A DNA stretch of 64,000 nt. It comes from Novakomyces olei. Lineage: Eukaryota > Ascomycota > Novakomycetes > Novakomycetales > Novakomycetaceae. Made by a program: the position numbers and the translations under genes. This document shows, piece after piece, positions 12,474 through 23,656 of the stretch. The number at the start of each line of letters is the position of its first letter. Positions within the stretch are counted from its first letter, which is position 1. The notes under the pieces are model-generated. The model searched no databases. It saw only the letters and a list, made by a program, of their open reading frames with translations, and was not told where the DNA came from. The stretch lies in the NCBI GenBank assembly GCA_016906335.1, contig JADEYG010000007.1, forward strand, positions 496,001 through 560,000. The letters run 5' to 3'.

Positions 12474-14886
12474 ATGTACGTGCGACAGGACAGGTTACAT
12501 GAAGAGTTCTACAAAGAAATACAGGCCAGCACAGATGCTCAGTCTTCGACGCTAGCAATTGTTATTCTAGTTGCACTGGATATTGACGCAATCTGCGCCT
12601 GCCGCATGCTGTCGTCAATGTTAAAGCGCGATTATCTCCCTCACAAAATACACCCCGTCAATGGATACACGGATATGCAGAATGCGAATCGTGATTTTAT
12701 TGCAGAAAACGAAGATTTACGCTTCGTTATCCTCATTAATTGTGGCGCAATTGTTGACCTTTCGGAGATACTAACACCGCCTAATGCAAAAATATTTGTT
12801 CTTGACTCTAATCGGCCGGCAAACTTGGAAAACGCGTTCCAAGACAATGCTATCTACATGTTGGACGATGGTGATATTGAGCAAGGAATGGCTGACGTTC
12901 ATCGTGCCTGGTACAGTTTAAATCAATCAGTCGATGACTTTGGATACGAGGATTCTAGCGAAGAAGAAGAAAACTTGATTGAAGACGTTCCATCTGACGA
13001 TGAGTCTCGTTCCGGCTCAGAATCGGGTGGTGACTCGCCACGTGCAAAGCGTCGGCGGCGAGACGTAAGTTTTAATATGCATCATTTTTTAATAATTTAA
13101 AAGTTTCCATTTATTGTGGAACGATGTTGTCTTTAGTGTCTGTTTTATTTTTGAATTTATCATGCTCTTCCAAATTACGATTATTATTTCTGATCGAGAA
13201 TAATTTGGCTAATACCCAACAGTCCAACAACGAGGCCCCTGCTAGTCGCAATGAGATTCGCCGGCAGAGGCGTGATTGGAGCCGAACCATTTCCGAGTAC
13301 TACGCCAAAGGCACTTGGAAGGGCTCTTGCGCTTCCACTTTGCTTTACGGAATCGCCAATAGTTTGGGCCGTGAAGAAAACGACTCACTTTGGTACGCGA
13401 TTATAGGCATGAGCAGTTCTTGCGTATTTGGACAGCAGACTCTACATAAATACGTGGAGAATTATCGTTTATTTAAAGAGGAGGTAAACCGGTTAAATCC
13501 AGTTGAGCCGAGCAGCAATTCTTCGTCCGGCCAACCACCGTCGAGCCGATCTAATGGTCGTTCGCCAACCGATATGTCGATACGGGCGGAGGACGAATAT
13601 AGGTTCATGCTTGTACGACATTGGAGTCTCTATGACGCAATGCTACATTCGCCTTATTTAGCATCAAAGCTCAAAATCTATTCTGCCTACGGCATCAAGC
13701 GATTACACAAACTTCTTGCAAAAATGGGGTTTTCCCTACAAGAATGCCACCAGGTCTACACATATATGAATATGGATTTGAAACGGCTTTTAAGGGAGAA
13801 GCTGGCAAAGTTTAGTCGTGCTTATGGCTTGGACGAAGTAATATTTCCAAGTTTTGTTAGGTGTTGGGGATTTAAGTGTACACTCTCTGCTTCAGACGCT
13901 TGCTATGCTTTGTCTGCATACTTGGAAGCGGGACATGCTATTCGCAAAACCGATCCGAAATGGGTCCGATCTGACAAGAAACGAACGGAGGCTAATGAGG
14001 AGGACGAAGAAGCAAAGCAGCTTGATGAATGGCTGCAAAATTTTCATGATGCATACAGTGCACTTGGCGAGTAAGAATAAATAGAGCAATAAAGCAAACA
14101 AAATATAATAAATAAAACAATAAAGAGAAGAAGAGTATATGGTTGAATATATTGCTAACATTTGTGAACAGTGTCGACCGTATAAGACGTGCTTTACCAG
14201 TGGCTATGACTTTACAACGAGCAATAATGCGAATCGGTACAGCATTAATCCAGAAAAGACAAATAAAAAGTTTGCGGTCATTTCGTATTGCCGTTCTAAA
14301 AGACGTCGGCTCTTCTAGTGCTGCTACAGGAGCAGATTTGGGCATATTTTCGCATCCAATGACATTACACAAGCTTGCCTTATGGGTGGCCGAAGTTATT
14401 AATGTAATTTTCTTGCCCTTCGTTAGATTTTAAGTTTGATTCATACTTATGACTGCGCTGCTGTTGCTTTATGATTTCGTTTGTTGATCTACTGATTCTT
14501 TCTCTTTTCATAAATAAATAACAACATTTTTTTTCTCTTTTCGTGCTCATATATTGACGTTACAGGACCAAGAACGGGAGCAAGGAAAAGCAAAGCATTT
14601 GCCCTTTGTTATGGCATGCTTGAACCCTGTCACCAACAGCTTCTTGGTTGTTGGCACCAACGCATCCAGTTCTGCGGCGCTACAGGGTGACAATGAAGGC
14701 AGTCTCCTGTCCAGCTTTCACGGGACTGGGGTGAACAGGTTCGGAATTGCTTTTCAACAAGTAGCATCTGATACCAAATGCCGTGTAAAAATTGACAATT
14801 TCGAGGCTAGTGTTATTGAATGTAACAAGGAAGACTTGGCCGGATTTTTGGAAGCCTTGAGCATGCACAATGTACAAAACTTGTGA
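12474..14886 (+). CDS. CDC45: DNA replication initiation factor Cdc45
   Basis: Core of the Cdc45-Mcm2-7-GINS replicative helicase. Exons 12474-13064, 13223-14070, 14172-14403 and 14566-14886 join in frame to 663 residues, the normal family length. The N-terminal RecJ/DHH-like domain starts at MYVRQDRLHEEFYKEI and contains VALDIDAICACRMLSSML. An acidic linker (EDSSEEEEN, near residue 165) is followed by the basic segment AKRRRRD. The C-terminal half has WYAIIGMSS, IKRLHKLLAKMGFSL and HLPFVMACLNP, all typical of Cdc45. Introns are 158, 101 and 162 nt. The ATG at 12474 starts directly at the conserved N-terminus. Nothing appears broken. Convergent with the Zn cluster gene, 210 bp between stops. 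Confidence 0.95.
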
Positions 14887-15096
14887 ACGGTGGATTATCT
14901 ATTTAGCATTGCACATATAATTCAATATACCTGTACGACTTGTGAAACGTATTATATTACAATCGCATTATAAAGCCCACTGAAGAAGACAATATTTACT
15001 TTAAATCGTACCCAAAAAAAAAAACAGGTCAAAGTAACAAACAAATACAAGTATTATCACCAAAATACTGGCGCAAATGTTATCATTTGCGTATAA

Positions 15097-16661
15097 TCAA
15101 CATTGCCGATCAATGGCCAGTGAATCAAAGCTGTGGCACAAATCTTGAGGTGCGTACTCCTCTGAATCCTTCAACTCTTTTCGTAGATCCCAGGCAATCT
15201 TCTTGAAGAGAAACCCCGAGCGAACACTAACGCGTTTCCGGTTCCTAAAAGTCGAAAATGAATGATAAATATCCACTATTGATTGGGCTCCTGAACGTAG
15301 AGTAGAAACGTATTCATCCTGACTTATTAATCCAGAGGCAGCCGCGACTTCCTTGAGCTGTATGTCCGTGTAAACAAGGCCAACGCACCCGAGAGCACAT
15401 ATTTCTATACTCGCCTATAGCCCTGTTAGCAACCAATTTACCTACAATTAAGCGTACCAAATCAGTCGGGCAATTGACGATTAAATTATTATAAATATCG
15501 TTCAACGTGGTCCCGGCTTCTGATACCTTTGTAATACATTCATAGTACAAGGAATAGATTTGCAGTCGTTGCTCAGTATTGCAAAGCCCCAAGTACCCCC
15601 GTCGTAGCAGCAAGAAACAGGTAGAGCCCTTCCTAAATCCTTTATGCCCGGCAACTTTTGACTCGTCCATTACGCCGGCTTCCTTTAACAAATTAAAATA
15701 ATCTATATCCTGCCTCTCTCGGCGCAGTTCTCTAGCCAGTAAATCCTCGGCAGACACACGTTCGTGTAAGATAGTTGTGTGCGGGTCTGTCACCATATCC
15801 GCAGTCAGATTTACCTCCATGTAAGCCAGGGAGCAGTATAGGCGTAGTTGCAGTTCTATAGCAACAAGCAGAGCCGGCATAACTTTCCGCTGTGTTTGAG
15901 CAGTGACTTGAAGTGCAACTTTTCGAGACAAAAAGGACTCTATGATCTTTTTCCCTGCACTAACATGCCTGTGGTATCCGTCCCAATCATGGCGGCTCCT
16001 ACAATAAGACGATAGGAGAAGCGTTACAATAATAATTTTAAGAACGCGTTCTTGGTCCCAATTAAACTGCATCAGGTCTTGCTGCAAATGTTGCATGGCA
16101 GTAACGTACCGGCTAGTTGCTACACTTTCCGCCATATCGCTAGATCCCATGGCCATGACAGAGTACGATGCTGCCTCTGAAGACATTATTGCCGGCACAA
16201 AGAGATCACTAATATTGGTTATCCAGCCGCCCGAATAGATAGAGATATTGGGATCGCTCGTCATTGACCACTCGGACAGGTAGAGCAGAGTGTTTTGCAT
16301 GATCGCTGCCTTGCTGGCCAATCGGCCGTGCCAGGCAGAGACATTGAAGGGCACAATCGTGATAGTAGTGTCCGATTTGATCAGTTCCACTTGACTTTCT
16401 TGCTGGTTTTCAGTAGCATGACTCGCAGCATGCGGAGGGTAGACGCATTGTATATTGTGCCTTGAGCATTTATTGCACGCCGGTTTCGTCTCATCGCACT
16501 TTATTCGACGACTGTGGGGTAAGTCCATGTCTTTTCTTATTGCCTTTTCTCCAATTGTACCTCTTGCACATGAGACAGCCGCCCCGTGACCGTCCACGCG
16601 ACTTGCGCGAATTGAATTTTGTTTTGATTGATCCGATTGGAGCGTGCATTGTGCCCTGCAT
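15097..16661 (-). CDS. Zn(II)2Cys6 fungal transcription factor
   Basis: Binuclear zinc cluster regulator of the Gal4 superfamily. Exons on the minus strand are 16661-16561, 16511-15446 and 15414-15097, giving 494 residues. The 49-nt first intron splits the zinc cluster. Once spliced, cysteines 29, 32, 39, 46, 49 and 56 give CX2CX6CX6CX2CX6C with the usual basic first loop (CLMCKSRRIKC) and proline in ETKPAC. The rest is helical and matches the general fungal-specific regulatory region without a recognisable subfamily. A 31-nt intron near the C-terminus (15415-15445) restores a long frame ending at DRQC; it is very short but has donor GTAGGT and branch GCTAAC. Target genes are unknown. A TTAACCCTAG box lies about 85 bp upstream of the start. 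Confidence 0.85.
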
Positions 16662-17088
16662 CGTCCACCAACCACATTGCCTGCCACCTGTCAGCTGTTT
16701 GTGCGGAAAGTATTGGTGCAAGCTAATAGCCGAGCACACAAGCTATTAACCCTAGAGTTAATAATTGATTACTTTTAACTGTGAAACTCAAACCAGAATT
16801 GCGAATATCAACAAGTCATATTACAAGCGACGTTCTGTCTTGACAGCACGTCTGACAGAGGCTATGGAAGAAGCAAAATATTGGAACCAATATTTATTTT
16901 TTGTGAAACTTTTAAAGTCTACGAGACAGTTTGCCTACAAATCAAGGCTTCCATTGCCTGTGCCTTGCATAAGCTCCGTAAACAGCGCGCGTGCGCCTCA
17001 TTAAACTTGACCGGGCATAAACTTGAGCGGGCTGTAGACAAAAAGCCCCGTCATATATCTATACAAAAGAGTCTTTCCAACTCTGCCT
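16662..17088. other. Short intergenic gap between two minus-strand genes
   Basis: Contains the promoter of the Zn cluster gene, with a telomere-like TTAACCCTAG box at 16747-16756, and the 3' end of RPB5. Small open frames here show no recognisable protein. Confidence 0.45.
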
Positions 17089-17800
17089 TCAAGTGCAAAT
17101 GCGATAAGACGCATACCGTCCCGACGTCTCTGAGCGACGAACGATTTTAACGACCTGCCCTCGTCGTAGACCGAGATATCTGGCAACGGGATCAGCGATC
17201 TGTATACGTGGCAGCTGGCTGTCCTTCAAGCGGTAGCGTTTCAATAACTCCTCCTTCTCTGAAGGTGTCAGCACAATGTGGCGAGGAACAAGCTCGTGAT
17301 GTGTAATGTTGACAATGAGATCAGACTCCTGGAACGTCTCGATCGTAAATTGTGAGGCAACAGTCTGAATAATTTTGTTTGCCGAGGGCGTCATTGACGT
17401 CTGATACACTAGTATCCCCGTTTTATGATGATGGTCGCCCAATACGTGCACAAAGTTCCGCATTTCCTTAATACCGATTGACGGTTCGGCCAGGAACTCG
17501 ATATAAATCGTGCCCCGCTCCGTTTCCCCTGGTGGAGGCCGCGCATAGAAAGAAAGGGTATTCCGTCTGAGATGAGCATACACGATCAAACACTTAACGA
17601 CTTACTCGAGACCATTGACGCTGCAATGGCTCTGTTTAAAACCGTCTAGAGTCATGGATAACTCTTGCTGTGATACCGCATAGCCCTTTTTGCTCAGCAT
17701 TTAATCTGGTAAAAAGAAAACTTACACGGTCATGAATCATTTGGTGCACAGTTTTCCAAGCGCGAAATACACGCGTTACCGCGCGCTCGTCGGCGCTCAT
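17089..17800 (-). CDS. RPB5: RNA polymerase I, II and III shared subunit Rpb5 (RPABC1)
   Basis: Shared 24-kDa-type subunit of all three nuclear RNA polymerases, part of the lower jaw. Exons on the minus strand are 17800-17726, 17685-17606 and 17566-17089, giving 210 residues, close to the usual 210-215. The N-terminal jaw domain ([17 protein letters not shown]) leads to the C-terminal assembly domain shared with archaeal subunit H. That domain is nearly invariant here: [52 protein letters not shown]. Both introns are short (40 and 39 nt). It is divergent from the CCDC124 gene with about 250 bp between the start codons, so both housekeeping genes share a promoter region. Confidence 0.97.
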
Positions 17801-18051
17801 ATTTGGCAGTACAGAAAAGAATTTTGAACTGACGCTGCTTTTTGTGTTTGATTCTATAAACGCAAACAGTATATTCTTTTGTATTTTACATACGGTTGAG
17901 AACAGTAATAATCCTCATACATTATAATATAACGCGCTAGATTGAAGCGGATTTTTGTCTAGTGCGCATTTTAATTTATTTAAAAAAAAAAGCTAATTAA
18001 TTTAAATACATCATCATATGATTCAATCAGTCCATTAGACCCAAAATCACA

Positions 18052-18757
18052 ATGCCTAATCCCAAAAAGCGCCAGGAAAAGGCAGAAGCTGCGGCTGACA
18101 AGAAGAAAGCCGCTGAAGATGTTAAAAAGCAAGCTCAGGATGATTCGTACTGGTCTCAGGGATCAAAAAAGGCTGGCAAAAAGGAGAATGAAGAGGAAAA
18201 ACGAGCTGCCGCTGCTGCAAAGGTACAATTAGACGAAGATAAAACAAGGCGATGTTTTGCCACAATGCTAATCAGTATAGAAAGCAGAGCGTGCGCGCTT
18301 AGAGGCTGAAGAAATGGCGAGTTTGCCTACAAAGTCCAAAGGCTCTGGGGCCGACAAAGTGGCCAACAGACGCACTAATAAAATTGATGATTTTTTGAAG
18401 GATGAGTCGGCAAAGGCACGTCCTGCATTAGCAGCGTCAAACATCGACGATGCAATCGATGTGCTTTCTCTTGATAGTGGAAAGGCACAGGGCGTCAGCG
18501 TTGATCGCCATCCAGAGCGACGATTTAAAGCTGCTTTTGCAAAGTACAAAGATCGGCGTCTCTTTGATTTAAAGCTGGAGAGACCTGGACTACGCTCTCA
18601 GCAGTATGAGGATCTGATGTACAAGGAATTTCAAAAACACCCTGACAATCCTTTCAATCAAGTATCGGTGGCACACAACGCGACACGCGAAGAGGTGGCA
18701 GATACGATCAACAGCCACAAGCAGGCTTTGGAGAAACGGCTACAGTCTAAGAAATAG
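18052..18757 (+). CDS. CCDC124/Oxs1-family coiled-coil protein
   Basis: Conserved eukaryotic coiled-coil protein; relatives (human CCDC124, pombe Oxs1, budding yeast Lso2) associate with ribosomes or act in stress responses. Exons 18052-18222 and 18281-18757 (58-nt intron with GCTAAT branch) give 215 residues. The lysine-rich N-terminal helix MPNPKKRQEKAEAAADKKK leads into DDSYWSQGSKK, the aromatic segment typical of the family. The C-terminal half has VSVDRHPERRFKAAFAKYKD and HPDNPFNQVSVAHNA, matching the diagnostic DRHPERR and SPDNPMNQ blocks. The length and both blocks make the family call firm; a specific cellular role here is inferred. Its stop lies 118 bp from the stop of the convergent XLF gene. 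Confidence 0.9.
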
Positions 18758-18875
18758 TTTCGACGAAATAGAATCAGATTGGTCAAAAATAATTTTAATG
18801 CAAATGCTTTTTTTGCTAATCATTAGAGTGATTGTATACAATATGTTTGTCAGGACATCCAGAGAAAAAGGTAGC

Positions 18876-19899
18876 TCAAAATTTCCGACGTTTGGGTTTA
18901 GGGCCTCTGTTGCTCAATTCGAGCTTTAGCTTGTTTCGCCGATCTGCAATCTGCGCATTGCTCTCAGCTGGCAATTCTTCTTCCAGGCTGTGTGTCTCGA
19001 GAGTGTCTCTAGCTTCCTTTTCTACCCTGATCAACTGATCTGTAGGAGTCGGCGAGCCCGCGCTCTAGATGTTTAGTATTATTAAAGAATACTTGCTCAG
19101 TTTTTCATTTAATTTTTGTTTGTCGACTATTCACTTTGTCCAATTGTTTTGATGCTCTGCAATATCTTGTATTTGCATACCCTCGTGTCGTCGCTCTCGC
19201 TTCCGTCAACTCCAGACTCGCCCGCACCGTACCGCTCGTGCGCGAATAGTCGGCCCTGTGCCCTTGGCAAAATTTTGTCCGTAATTTCAGGAAAAGCAAC
19301 GAGTCCAAAGCTAGAAGGCGATGCATCGACCCGCGCCAAAAACGTTTCCGCTGCTCCCGATAAAAGTGTATCTCTGTCAACGTGTTCCATTGCCTTTCGT
19401 AGCCCTTTACATATCGGTTAGCTATACCGCAAACTATTTATTGAAACTTACTCCGTGGTGTAAATTTAATCTCGTTATCCTCCAGTCTATCCCTGAGGTC
19501 ATCAATTAGCAAATCTTTAGCCCTCACTAATCGTAGCAGATTGTCCAGAGCCACGTTAAGAAGAGCGCTCGAGGTCGCGAGCGGAAACATCAAAAGACAC
19601 GAGAAATCTGCAGCTGGCAAAGAGCTAAATGTAAAGGACTCTGTGGCTCCACAGTGCAAAACCAGTGATTGATCCTCACGCACAACGCTAAGGCTTTTCG
19701 ACAAGATAAGGGACACGATATCCCTTTCATCAGAACACGTGAAAGCAAAAACATTCTGCAAATCTGTAAGCAAGACTCGGCTCCGCGAGTCCTCAGCCGA
19801 TTCGGTCTCGTGTTTCACGTAGAGCTGTACGCGTGATTCATTTTCAGTAGCTTGCACCCAGTGCCAACCGAACGCGCTGGCATCCAAATTTGTAGACAT
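18876..19899 (-). CDS. XLF/Nej1-type non-homologous end-joining factor
   Basis: Predicted XRCC4-like factor that bridges DNA ends with Ku and ligase IV in end joining. Exons on the minus strand are 19899-19452, 19404-19181 and 19064-18876, giving 286 residues. The N-terminal head has WHWVQATENESRVQLYVKH and LLTDLQNVFAF, like the XLF head domain. It ends in the stalk helix LRLVRAKDLLIDDLRDRLED, which corresponds to the KDLEI helix of human XLF. The remainder is low-complexity. The extreme C-terminus is a basic tail (RGPKPKRRKF), resembling the Ku-binding tails of XLF and Nej1. Introns are 47 and 116 nt. XLF is poorly conserved, so the call rests on architecture plus these segments. Confidence 0.75.
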
Positions 19900-20486
19900 T
19901 TAGCTTACATGTTTCATGGCATACGCTTGACGAAGATAGCTGTTGCAATGAGCTGAAGCTAATGCCAAAGCTTTGAGGAGGGGAATTTAAAAGTGACTGA
20001 ACTCGTCTTAAGGCAATTTTGTCATTACACGCTGCCTCGAATTTATGACACAAGTTTACGTGGGAGAGTAGAGACGTTAATCCTGGTCCTCTAGTCACAA
20101 GTAATCAGCCCTGACTAACCCTAATTAACCCTGAAAATTTGACGCTAGACTAAAAGCGTTTTACATGCTCTGGCAAAAAGAAAGCATAGCTGTCTCTAGC
20201 GTTTGTTTTGGATACATCTCAACTTGCTGGTGTCCATCCTTACTGTAATTTATGCGCCGCGCTCTTCTTGCCAAATTTTCCGTACAATCGAATTGGCAAT
20301 AAATTGATACAGTTGAGAAAAGGTTTCACAAACTAAATCTAATCTACGATTGTTGCTTTAATGCGAAGTGATGTATTACTCGAAGGCTTTCATTTTAAGC
20401 TCAGACTAGTCTATTAAATTTTGTTTATTTGCAAACTGCAAACAAGTTGATCTTCGGTTTGGCTGTTAAACCGATCTTGTAACCGC
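19900..20486. other. Intergenic gap with telomere-like boxes
   Basis: Promoter of XLF and 3' region of BFR1. CTAACCCTAATTAACCCTG at 20114-20132 is a tandem pair of telomere-like boxes about 215 bp upstream of XLF. No gene was seen. Confidence 0.45.
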
Positions 20487-22015
20487 CTACTCGGCGGCGT
20501 CCTCAGTGGTTTTTGCGGATGCTTCTTTCTTCTCCAGCTCTTCAAGCTCCTTCTTAACAGCAGCAACTCGCTTTTGCGTTTCTGCCTCCTGGTTGTCAGC
20601 ATAATGCTGCAGCCGCTTCTTAAGAGCCTCTACAACATTAGGAACGTCGGCCTGGTTTGATGGAGGAGAAACACCAACAGCAGACAGGTCGTTGATCAGA
20701 CCAATATGAAGCTGGATCTTATCTCCATTGGTTGCTGACGAAGAAGCTTTGCTCTTCTTTGCTGCCTTTTTCTTCCCCAGACCACTGAAAAAGCCTTGTT
20801 CGACGTCGTCCGACTTCTTGATAATGGAACTGGCGTCAAACTCCTCGACTTTACGGGAAGATTGAGTCTCTGGCAATTTCCCTGAAAGTGCTGGTTGTGC
20901 TGCGTCGGCCGGGTTGCCCACGACAGCAGAGGGATCGAAATAACGGATAAGCTTGCTTTGTTAGTTGCATTGTAAGAAGAGTAAAGATATAAAGACTATA
21001 ATAGAAATTTTCGACATACGTTGACACAAGTATTAATTTCATCAGTAAAAGCCGGCATAGACGCCTCTTCTAGTTTCTCTTCAGCCTGAGCTTTACGCTT
21101 GGTCGCCAGCTGCTCTTCGCGCTCTTGCTTCAGCTTTTGCTGGTACTTTTGCCGTTGCTCACGCTCATAAGCACGGAAGGCATTGAGCTTGGCATAAAAC
21201 TCGTCGCCAAGCTTCTTCTTCTTGTCCCAAACTTCATCGCGTTTCTTTTGCAACTCGTCACGCGAGGTATGGATCTCTCTCAAGCCCTTGTAAACAGTGT
21301 CTTGTTCGGCACGAAGAGCGTCAATTTTGCCCTTGGTGTCAGAGTAAGTCTGGCTCAGCGCTTTAGACTCGGGATCATCGAGCTGCTTGCGAACCGAAGC
21401 AAGCTGCTCTTTATTCGAGTCGATTGCACTTTGAAGCTGAGTAATTTCAGTAAACCCCTTTTTGCTACGCTTAAGCTGAGAGATTTCGTTGATGTACTTG
21501 CGCTCGTCTACAAGCTTTAAAGTCCCGCTCTCGACCTGTTTGTTCAATTGGCTAGATGTTGTCAGTTATTTTGAAACAAAAAAAAAAAAAAGAGAAAAAA
21601 TGTGAAAGGCATACGAAATGCGCTCATCAATCTCGGCAGCATTCTTAAACGGCAGACGCTTCTGTTTGTCTTTGAGATCTGCAACTTTACGCTTGATGGA
21701 TTCTTCCAATGATCGAGCTTCCTCCAAGATTTTGCCCTTGCTAGATTTGGATTGGGCCTGAGTTTTGCGAATTTCGTCGAGCTGAGAGCGATACTCCTTC
21801 AATTTCTCACCAGATGGCCCTTTGCCTTGAGCATCAGACAATTTTTGACGGAGTTTCTTGAGTTGCTCTGTGAGCTTGTTCAATTCCTTGTCGACTTCAG
21901 CAGTGGCCGCCTTAAAGGCTTCTTCGTCTGGGCGAGCTGGACGGGTTCTGGCCGTAGAAGCCTTGTCGCCATCCGCCGGAGAACTGACGGCGGGAGCCAC
22001 CACTGCGTCCGACAT
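20487..22015 (-). CDS. BFR1: Bfr1-type nuclear segregation/mRNP protein
   Basis: Long coiled-coil protein of the Bfr1 family, which associates with polysomal mRNP complexes at the ER and influences secretion and ploidy in yeast. Exons on the minus strand are 22015-21615, 21551-21020 and 20951-20487, giving 465 residues, matching the usual length near 470. The N-terminus (RPARPDEEAFKAATAEVDKE) matches the family signature. Most of residues 30-340 is charged coiled coil, followed by PAFTDEINTC. A C-terminal conserved helix after an alanine/serine-rich linker contains LPETQSSRKVEEFDA and GFFSGLGKKKAAKK. Introns are 63 and 68 nt; the first has a poly-A tract on the sense-complement strand. Abundant lysine and glutamate codons are expected for the family. 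Confidence 0.88.
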
Positions 22016-22413
22016 TGCCTCTGCTTTTCTGGGAGGAAAAAATGTTTGGATCGCAATTGTTCCTCGCAGTCACCCACAAGTTATTAATATAATACTTGTA
22101 AGCGCTATTTCATGGATAATTCAGTAACATAAAAAATAGTACGGCGAGATTAGTACTAGCAGATTAGATTAGTCTTATTATAATACGCTTATATTGTCCT
22201 ACGCTACGTGAAATATAACTGCCCTGTAGTCTAGATTTGTCAAAATGATGTACGAAATATCGCTAGAATTAGAGAATACAGGCATTGCACAGCACTAGAC
22301 TAAACTTTTTATAGACGCTTCTCACATTTTCAATCTGCAGATGAGCAAGCTTTAGGCATTCGCAAGTCAAATGCCCGCAAGTCAAATGCCTCGTTCCTAT
22401 CCACAGTCGAGCA
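22016..22413. other. Intergenic gap between BFR1 and the carnitine carrier
   Basis: About 400 bp upstream of BFR1 and downstream of the carrier gene. A short direct repeat (GCAAGTCAAATGCC) is present at about 22360-22388; nothing else was identified. Confidence 0.4.
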
Positions 22414-23656
22414 TTAAAATAAACGGTCGAGCGCGGCCTGCGCTAACTCCACACCCAGAAAAGTCGCGGCTAGAATGTTAGCAGTGCATTGATTCATATG
22501 ATTACCATTTGCAGGGTACGCGCGAAGCATTGCCGGTCCCAGACCCGGGAAAAAGGCCCTGATGCCTCCACGGCGATAGGTTCCGCTGATTACTTTGCCA
22601 ATTGTGTTTTCGTGCATATTGCCTCCGCCTTGTAGCTGCGATTTAATCGTATCAATTGGGAACACTAGAGTCCACATGGCAAGACCAGCAGTTCCTCCTG
22701 CCATAATAATAGCGCCAATAGACATTTTACCCTGTTTGCCAGATTCATCCACCGGGGTAAGGGCTTTCTTTACGACTTCATAAGCCCCAAAGTAGGCTGC
22801 TGAGCCAGGGCCATCCTTCTAGTCAGTGCTGCAACTAAAGCGCCTTCTTACCCTTGCAAAGGTAGCAATAGATCCCCGGAAAACAGATCGTATACCACCC
22901 TCCCTGTAGACCTGTCTTAAAACATCAAAAGGTCCACTGTACTTGCGCTCTCCAGGTTTCTGGCCATCAAGTTGCAAAAGAACTTTGATTCGCTCAAAAG
23001 GCGCTGCACAGTTAGAGAATTAAATCAGCGTAAAATACCCGTAATCACAGTCATCGGTACAGCCGACAGGAAACCGGCTGTACAATTCTGAGCAGTTGTC
23101 AGGCCCGTCGATGGTACTGTGCTAAACGTGCCCACGACTTTCTTGCCGAGATCATAGCCCTGTAGGTGGTAAGTTATGCCCAACCTCTAATAACGGTTTC
23201 CAACTCACCCAAAAGCTAATGGCAAACATTGGCGTTACCCCAACGATCGGGGGTCCCATGCCGCGATACAGGCCCTGCAGTTTAGATTCATATACTAGAA
23301 AAGCAATCGTACACGAGGACCGTCTTTAGCGACTGTCTGTTTCACACAGTCAAACATTCCAGAGTACACGCCAGCTGGAGCCGTTTGCAGCCGCACTTTA
23401 ACAAGATCTGAGGTAAGGAGAGCACTTTTATCATCTTACCAAATGGATGGCCTGTGAATGTTAGAAAATATGGGTAAAAGGTGCAAAATTGAGGCCAAAG
23501 GATAGGCAAAGTTTTTGGAAAAAGCCTCTTACCCACGAGCACGGCGCATATGCCTCCAACACCTCCACTAACAAACGATTTTATCGATGAGGCTGCACCG
23601 CCAGTTGCTGTTTCTTTTGCACGCATTGTATCATAAGTGTCTGCTGCGTCTTCCAT
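22414..23656 (-). CDS. CRC1: Mitochondrial carnitine/acylcarnitine carrier
   Basis: Inner-membrane solute carrier (SLC25) exchanging acylcarnitines for carnitine. Eight minus-strand exons join in frame to 312 residues: 23656-23533, 23451-23440, 23407-23313, 23274-23209, 23159-23039, 23003-22852, 22818-22506 and 22469-22414. All three carrier repeats show their signature: HPFDLVKVRLQ, APFERIKVLLQ and FPIDTIKSQLQ. SGGVGGICAVLVG at the first helix, FARKDGPGSAAYFGAYE and the C-terminal AMLRAYPANAATFLGVEL are typical of the carnitine carrier subgroup, rather than the ornithine or basic amino acid carriers. Seven introns of 32-81 nt make this the most interrupted gene here. Exon 2 is only 12 nt and encodes the start of the first signature. 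Confidence 0.9.

Noticed and set aside
20114-20132. CTAACCCTAATTAACCCTG as a telomerase RNA template
   Set aside because: The sequence could serve as a template, but no surrounding conserved structure was recognised and similar boxes occur in many promoters.
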